Of a stretch of DNA of 9,119 nucleotides, positions 6,068-9,119 are shown piece by piece. The first letter of the stretch is position 1; each line of letters begins with the position of its first letter. The stretch is taken from NCBI GenBank assembly GCA_002479245.1, contig DLMG01000255.1, positions 1 to 9,119 of the forward strand, in the 5' to 3' direction. Origin of the DNA: Verrucomicrobia subdivision 3 bacterium UBA7542 (GTDB taxonomy: Bacteria > Verrucomicrobiota > Verrucomicrobiia > Limisphaerales > UBA11358). The translations under genes were made by a program, and so were the position numbers. The notes beneath the pieces are model-generated. The model ran no database searches, was not told the origin of the DNA, and worked only from the letters and a program-made list of their open reading frames with translations.

Positions 6068-7582
6068 ATGACAACCGAGCTTTCAAACTTTGCCGCGCGT
6101 TTGCGCGAGATTATTCTTTCGTTTTCAAATGTAGGAGACGACGTAAGGAGTCTCTTTCTTCAAAATCGGCAATCGGCAACACCGCTTCGCGCGTGCTCGC
6201 GAGAGATCGGAGTCGGCAATCGGCAATTGTCAGAGCCTCCTCACCAGCCTTCGTCCGACTACGGCACGGCAGGCGTCGGCTGCTACAAAAATGAATTCAA
6301 CGCCCTCGCCCTGGAACTCTTCGCGCTGCAATTCAAACACAACGCCGCCTACCGGAAAATCTGCGAAGCGCGCCTGCCGCGACGTAGCGAAGCGAAAGCG
6401 GGCGGCCTGACGCCGGGAGTCGTCGAACATTGGACGCAAATTCCGGCCGTGCCCACCGCCGCGTTCAAGGAACTGGATTTGACCTGTCTGGCGTCGCCGG
6501 AACGCACCACGGTTTTCCACTCCAGCGGCACGATGGAACAAAACCCCAGCCGACACTACCACAGTGCGGAGTCGTTGAATGTTTACGAGGCGTCATTGCT
6601 GCCCTGGTTTCTTGAAAATGTCCTGCCGGATTTACGATTTACGACACCGACTCTTGTCGCGTGCTCGCGATTCATCGGAGTTGACGATTTGCGATTGGTT
6701 TGCCTTACGCCGCCGTCGGAGCAGGCACCGCACTCGTCGCTTGTCCACATGTTTGAAACGGTGCGACGCAAATTCAGTGCGGAAGACTTTGCATTTCAGA
6801 CGGCGCACGACGAATCCGTCCCCGAGCGTGCAGGTGCAAGGTTCGGAGTTCCGCCTTCAGGCGACTGCGTAAACGCGGAACTCCAAACGGAGGTTGTCCG
6901 TGCATCCACGGCTTTTCTTGGAACCGTTGGTATGGGTGACCGCTGGACTTTGGATTTTGATCGAACGCTGAAAACGCTTCGTGAAGCCGTTGATCAAAAC
7001 CGCCCGCTGCTTCTGCTCGGAACCGCGTTTTCCTTCGTCCACTTGCTGGATTTTCTGGCGGAGAGAAATCTGCGTTTCGATTTGCCCGCCGGTTCACGGG
7101 TGATGGAAACCGGCGGTTACAAGAACCATTCGCGTTCGATGCCCAAGACTGACCTGCACCAGTTTATTACCGAAAGGCTTGGCATATCGTCGTCGCACAT
7201 CATCTGCGAATACGGCATGAGCGAGTTGAGTTCACAGGCTTACGACCTGGGAGCGCTGGCGTCCCGCCGGCGAGTTTCATCGTTGTGCTCGGAGCAGGAT
7301 GCCGGCGTGACGCCGGCGTTCCCAGGACTCGACACTCGTCACTTTCGTTTCCCGCCGTGGGCGCGCGCCCAAATCATCTCCCCCGAAACCGGGCGGGAGG
7401 CGGCTGACGGAGAAACCGGTTTGATTCGCGTGTTTGATCTGGCGAATGTCTTTTCCGTGATGGCGATTCAGACCGAAGATTTGGGGATACGTCGCGGCGA
7501 ACATTTTGAATTGATTGGCCGCGCACAACTCGCCGAGCCACGCGGATGTTCGCTGATGGCGGCTGAAACTCGTAAATCGTAA
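6068..7582 (+). CDS. LuxE-family acyl-protein synthetase with several in-frame insertions
   Basis: LuxE enzymes activate a fatty acid with ATP and hold the acyl group on a cysteine before passing it to the LuxC reductase. The core is clear: LALELFALQFKHNAAYRKIC, IPAVPTAAFKELDL, the nucleotide-binding VFHSSGT (HSSGT 151-155), PHSSLVHMFETV, the ANL-type EYGMSEL (381-387), FRFPPWARAQIISPETG, and the C-terminal RGCSLM with Cys494, placed like the acylated Cys of Vibrio LuxE. At 504 residues it is far longer than the usual 360-380. Stretches at about 21-74, 188-210, 258-274 and 394-419 coincide with repeat elements in the DNA; without them and a small doubtful one near 103-111, about 377 residues remain. 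ATG 6068 is preferred to GTG 6035 because of the promoter position. The stop TAA (7580-7582) lies inside a heptamer array. LuxC follows 19 bases on, so they probably form an operon. Confidence 0.9.
   Translation: MTTELSNFAARLREIILSFSNVGDDVRSLFLQNRQSATPLRACSREIGVGNRQLSEPPHQPSSDYGTAGVGCYKNEFNALALELFALQFKHNAAYRKICEARLPRRSEAKAGGLTPGVVEHWTQIPAVPTAAFKELDLTCLASPERTTVFHSSGTMEQNPSRHYHSAESLNVYEASLLPWFLENVLPDLRFTTPTLVACSRFIGVDDLRLVCLTPPSEQAPHSSLVHMFETVRRKFSAEDFAFQTAHDESVPERAGARFGVPPSGDCVNAELQTEVVRASTAFLGTVGMGDRWTLDFDRTLKTLREAVDQNRPLLLLGTAFSFVHLLDFLAERNLRFDLPAGSRVMETGGYKNHSRSMPKTDLHQFITERLGISSSHIICEYGMSELSSQAYDLGALASRRRVSSLCSEQDAGVTPAFPGLDTRHFRFPPWARAQIISPETGREAADGETGLIRVFDLANVFSVMAIQTEDLGIRRGEHFELIGRAQLAEPRGCSLMAAETRKS
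6130..6287. repeat. TGTAG/CTACA doublet inside LuxE-type gene, interrupted twice
   Basis: The left arm TGTAGGAGACGACGTAAGGA (from 6130, continuing GTCTC to 6154) and the right arm AGAGCCTCCTCAC (6232-6244) plus GTCGGCTGCTACA (6275-6287) correspond to the arms of the intergenic doublet at 3404-3474. There the right side reads AGAGCCGACTCAC directly joined to GTCGGCTGCTAC. Here 30 extra bases (6245-6274) split that arm, and the spacer between arms holds heptamer element B. Confidence 0.75.
6164..6228 (+). repeat. Heptamer-flanked core element B, inside LuxE-type gene
   Basis: AATCGGC occurs twice at 6164-6177. The core follows, with ACACCG (6179-6184), CGCGTGCTCGCGA and ATCGGAGT. TCGGC-AATCGGC-AATT then closes the element (6213-6228). 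The core string GCTCGCGAGAGATCGGAGTC (6195-6214) differs from those of elements A and C only at a 3-base block and the last base. It translates as ACSREIGV. Confidence 0.88.
6629..6698 (+). repeat. Heptamer-flanked core element C, inside LuxE-type gene
   Basis: GATTTAC occurs twice at 6629-6642. The core runs from ACACCG (6644-6649) through CGCGTGCTCGCGA to GCTCGCGATTCATCGGAGTT (6663-6682). GATTTGC and a partial copy follow (6686-6698). It translates as ACSRFIGV, the same phase as element B 460 bases earlier in the same gene. Confidence 0.88.
6845..6884. repeat. Hairpin doublet inside LuxE-type gene, GGAGTTCCGC type
   Basis: GGAGTTCCGC (6845-6854) and GCGGAACTCC (6875-6884) are perfect 10-base inverted repeats. 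Within them are CGCCT-TC-AGGCG (6852-6863) and GCGT-AA-ACGC (6867-6876). This is the same outer-stem-plus-two-hairpins plan as the intergenic doublets. It translates as FGVPPSGDCVNAELQ in the LuxE frame. Confidence 0.85.
7249..7323. repeat. 75-base inverted repeat inside LuxE-type gene
   Basis: The left arm (7249-7271, starting GGGAGCGCTGGCGTCC) and the right arm (7301-7323, ending GACGCCGGCGTTCCC) match as inverted copies at 20 of 23 positions, with a 29-base loop. The right arm also folds alone as GCCGGCG-TGA-CGCCGGC. At 75 bases it adds 25 codons. It lies between the YGMSELSSQAYD and FRFPPWAR blocks, which I expect to be nearly adjacent in the family. Confidence 0.85.
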
Positions 7583-7598
7583 ATCGTATATCGTAAAT
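7571..7598 (+). repeat. CGTAAAT heptamer array at the LuxE/LuxC junction
   Basis: Four tandem heptamers are present: CGTAAAT, CGTAAAT, CGTATAT and CGTAAAT. The unit is the reverse complement of the ATTTACG flank of element C. The array supplies the TAA stop of the LuxE-type gene (7580-7582) and occupies nearly all the gap before the GTG start of the LuxC-type gene. No core sequence is present here. Confidence 0.92.
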
Positions 7599-7601
7599 CC
7601 T

Positions 7602-9086
7602 GTGAATCTACCCAGCTATTTTCTCGCCGACCTGCCGCCGGAAGCGGTGCTGTCGCCGGCAATGGTCACGGAGGCATGCCAGACGCTGAAACGCAATCGC
7701 GCGCAATACCTGGCGCAGCGTTCCACGGACAACCTGGTCGGGGTGCTGTGCGACGTGGCGGAAGAGTGGCTGAAACCGGACAACGCCTTTCGCCGGCTGG
7801 CGCTTGAACAAACGTGGAACGCCGGCCTCCGGCACGGCGCGGATGGCATAATGGGAAATGCCGTGCCGGAGGCCGGCGCTCCGGGACCTGTTTTTTCACG
7901 CGCCACCCTGGAAAAGGGACTCGACAATTTTTTCCACCAGTTCACGCCGGAAAATTTTCACGCGCTGCTCGTGCAGGAATTGGGCGACGCCGTCAGTGTG
8001 ACAGGTGACGGGTGTCACGTGACAGGCGAAGCGGTTTCCCCGCGTCACTCGCCCGCCGAGCCGAAGCTTCCGAGCGAAAGCTGGTCACCCGTCACCCGTC
8101 ACTTTTGGCGCGGACCGGAATTACTGGTGCACATCACGGCGGGCAATCTCCCGAACCCGGCGCTGATGAGCATTGTGCTCGGCTTGCTGACCCGTTCGGC
8201 GCAGTTCGTGAAATGCGCGCACGGTGCGGAGTTTCTACCCCGACTGTTCGCCCATTCGATTTACGCGGCGGACGCAAAACTGGGCGCCTGCCTGGAAATT
8301 GCCGAATGGCGCGGCGGCAATGCGGGCCTGGAGACGGCATTATTTGCCGAGGCCGATTGCGTGACGGCGACCGGCAGTGACGAGACGCTGGCGGCGATTC
8401 GTACGCGGTTGCCGGTTAAAACCCGTTTTCTCGGTTATGGCCACCGCGTAAGCTTTGGCTTCGTGGCACACGAAGTTTTATCGGGTTCTTACATCCGACA
8501 AATCGTCTCGCGCGCGACGGACGATGTGGTGGCGTGGAACCAGTTGGGCTGTCTTTCGCCGCACGTGATTTACGTGCAGACCGGCGGCGAAGTGTCGCCG
8601 GAGAAATTCGCGGAGCTGCTCGCAGACGAACTGGAGCGGCGCGAACAAACCGAGCCGCGCGGGGCATTGCCGGCGGAGCACGCGGCGGCCATCGCGGCGC
8701 GCCGGGGAATTTACGAGATCCGCGCGGCGCATTCGCCGGAGACGACACAACATTGGTGCAGCCGGAATTCGACGGCGTGGACGGTGGTTTACGAAGCCGA
8801 TGCCCGGTTTCAGTTGTCATGCCTGAACCGGTTTATTTATGTGAAGGGCGTCAGGGATTTGACGGAGGCCTTGCAAAGCGCCGAAATGGTGCGGGGTCAG
8901 GTCTCGACCGTCGGCCTCGCCGGGCCGGAACACAAACAGGAGGAACTGGCGGTGCAACTGGCGCGTTGGGGCGTGACGCGGGTGTGTCCGCTCGGCTGGA
9001 TGCAAAACCCACCGCTGACGTGGCGGCACGACGGCCGGCCGGCGCTGGGAGATTTGGTGACGTGGATGGACATGGAAATAGACTAA
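7602..9086 (+). CDS. LuxC-family acyl-CoA/acyl-protein reductase
   Basis: LuxC enzymes, distant relatives of aldehyde dehydrogenases, reduce the acyl group delivered by LuxE (or acyl-CoA) to a fatty aldehyde with NADPH. Diagnostic blocks in the 494 residues are HITAGNLPNPALMSI (from 177), FVKCAHGAEFLPRLFAHSI, EIAEWRGGN, the cofactor-site TATGSDETL (from 255), RFLGYGHRVSFGFV, and WNQLGCLSPHVIYV with the catalytic thiol Cys317. A C-terminal VSTVGLAGP...LARWGVTRVCPLGWMQNPPLTWRHDG block closes it. Two segments coincide with DNA repeats: residues about 72-94 (7816-7882) and 133-167 (7999-8102). Without them the length is about 435. The start is GTG 7602, 19 bases after the LuxE stop, with no ribosome binding site because the gap is a heptamer array. 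Translation may depend on coupling to LuxE. No luxAB lies in the window, so a role in aldehyde or wax-type lipid synthesis is inferred. Confidence 0.93.
   Translation: MNLPSYFLADLPPEAVLSPAMVTEACQTLKRNRAQYLAQRSTDNLVGVLCDVAEEWLKPDNAFRRLALEQTWNAGLRHGADGIMGNAVPEAGAPGPVFSRATLEKGLDNFFHQFTPENFHALLVQELGDAVSVTGDGCHVTGEAVSPRHSPAEPKLPSESWSPVTRHFWRGPELLVHITAGNLPNPALMSIVLGLLTRSAQFVKCAHGAEFLPRLFAHSIYAADAKLGACLEIAEWRGGNAGLETALFAEADCVTATGSDETLAAIRTRLPVKTRFLGYGHRVSFGFVAHEVLSGSYIRQIVSRATDDVVAWNQLGCLSPHVIYVQTGGEVSPEKFAELLADELERREQTEPRGALPAEHAAAIAARRGIYEIRAAHSPETTQHWCSRNSTAWTVVYEADARFQLSCLNRFIYVKGVRDLTEALQSAEMVRGQVSTVGLAGPEHKQEELAVQLARWGVTRVCPLGWMQNPPLTWRHDGRPALGDLVTWMDMEID
7816..7882. repeat. 67-base inverted repeat inside LuxC-type gene, GGAACGCCGG family
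   Basis: The left arm (7816-7838, GGAACGCCGGCCTCCGGC then ACGGC) and the right arm (7860-7882) are inverted copies at 22 of 23 positions, with a 21-base loop. The outer GGAACGCCGG is the same as the left end of the intergenic doublet at 3980. The inner part also pairs locally (GCCGG-CCT-CCGGC). It translates as NAGLRHGADGIMGNAVPEAG, unlike LuxC. Confidence 0.9.
7999..8102. repeat. Heptamer-flanked element E with inverted flanks, inside LuxC-type gene
   Basis: Four heptamers stand at 7999-8026: TGACAGG, TGACGGG, TGTCACG and TGACAGG. GTCACCC twice plus GTCAC stands at 8084-8102. The right side (CCCGTCA) is the reverse complement of the left (TGACGGG), unlike elements A-C, where both sides run in the same direction. 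The middle (8027-8083) contains AGCTT...AAGCT pairing and is not obviously the A-C core. The translated stretch VTGDGCHVTGEAVSPRHSPA looks foreign to LuxC. Confidence 0.8.
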
Positions 9087-9087
9087 C

Positions 9088-9107
9088 CACGAATGAACAC
9101 GGATAAA
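9088..9107 (+). repeat. Two decamers CACGAATGAA / CACGGATAAA after the LuxC stop
   Basis: Directly after the stop codon, two 10-base units differing at two positions stand in tandem. They may be the start of a longer decamer array cut off by the window edge, or chance. Confidence 0.4.
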
Positions 9108-9119
9108 CCCAGCGCGGCC

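Noticed and set aside
5835..6086. 84-codon N-terminal extension of the metG frame
   Set aside because: It translates the hexamer inverted repeat (Arg-Thr and Leu-Val dipeptides), and MNKRFYITTAIDYVNGQPHL at 5834 is a normal MetG start.
6363..6412. Possible further small insertion (LPRRSEAKAG) in the LuxE-type gene
   Set aside because: The inverted match between GCCTGCCGC and GCGGGCGGC is imperfect, and I could not separate it from ordinary sequence variation.
7571..8102. CRISPR array
   Set aside because: The repeats are 7 bases long, directly tandem, without spacers, and inside coding DNA.
6068..9086. A bioluminescence operon
   Set aside because: Only LuxE and LuxC homologues are present; there are no luciferase subunits, and such pairs are known outside luminous bacteria.
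8534..9106. 190-codon frame overlapping LuxC in another phase
   Set aside because: Arg/Gly/Ala-rich product typical of an out-of-frame read of GC-rich DNA; it overlaps the conserved LuxC C-terminus.

Overview
The window most likely comes from a verrucomicrobial chromosome, probably near Pedosphaera/Limisphaerales. The evidence is the GC-rich coding style, a secreted FG-GAP protein ending in YQLQVSxxLxxWxNxG...FFRL modules of the kind familiar from that group, a cysteine-free MetG, and a dense scatter of palindromic repeats both between and inside genes. No 16S or other phylogenetic marker is present, so the placement is an inference.

Layout. Bases 1-219 (minus) hold the start of a DUF433 antitoxin-like gene. 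Bases 381-2955 (plus) hold a lower-GC hypothetical protein that overlaps a secreted protein with seven calcium-loop repeats. Directly behind lies the 3' remnant of a trypsin-like serine protease (about 2956-3316) that keeps the catalytic-serine motif but has lost its N-terminal half. A repeat-rich gap follows, then a small lipoprotein (3513-3878, minus), a second repeat-rich gap (3879-4232), and methionyl-tRNA synthetase metG (4233-5834, minus). A divergent intergenic region (5835-6067) separates metG from a LuxE-type acyl-protein synthetase (6068-7582) and a LuxC-type acyl-CoA reductase (7602-9086). These two would work together as a fatty-acid reductase: LuxE activates a fatty acid with ATP and passes the acyl group on, and LuxC reduces it to the aldehyde with NADPH. 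No luciferase genes are present, so the aldehyde probably serves lipid metabolism.

The striking feature is the repeats. Intergenic doublets at 3317-3369, 3404-3474, 3980-4047 and 4153-4210 share one plan: a short outer stem closing two hairpins. The same plan, or long simple inverted repeats, recurs inside the LuxE and LuxC genes (6130-6287, 6845-6884, 7249-7323, 7816-7882) without breaking the reading frame. A second class has a core of about 35 bases flanked by 7-base tandem repeats. It occurs inside metG (5007-5081) and twice inside the LuxE gene (6164-6228, 6629-6698). The core is shared, but the flanking heptamer differs from locus to locus and matches across the core within each locus. 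A related heptamer element lies inside the LuxC gene (7999-8102), and a bare heptamer array (7571-7598) supplies the stop codon of the LuxE gene and fills the gap to LuxC. Removing the putative insertions brings LuxE from 504 to about 377 residues and MetG from 533 to about 505, close to usual family lengths. The genes therefore appear to carry in-frame mobile mini-repeats, resembling in principle the Rickettsia palindromic elements.
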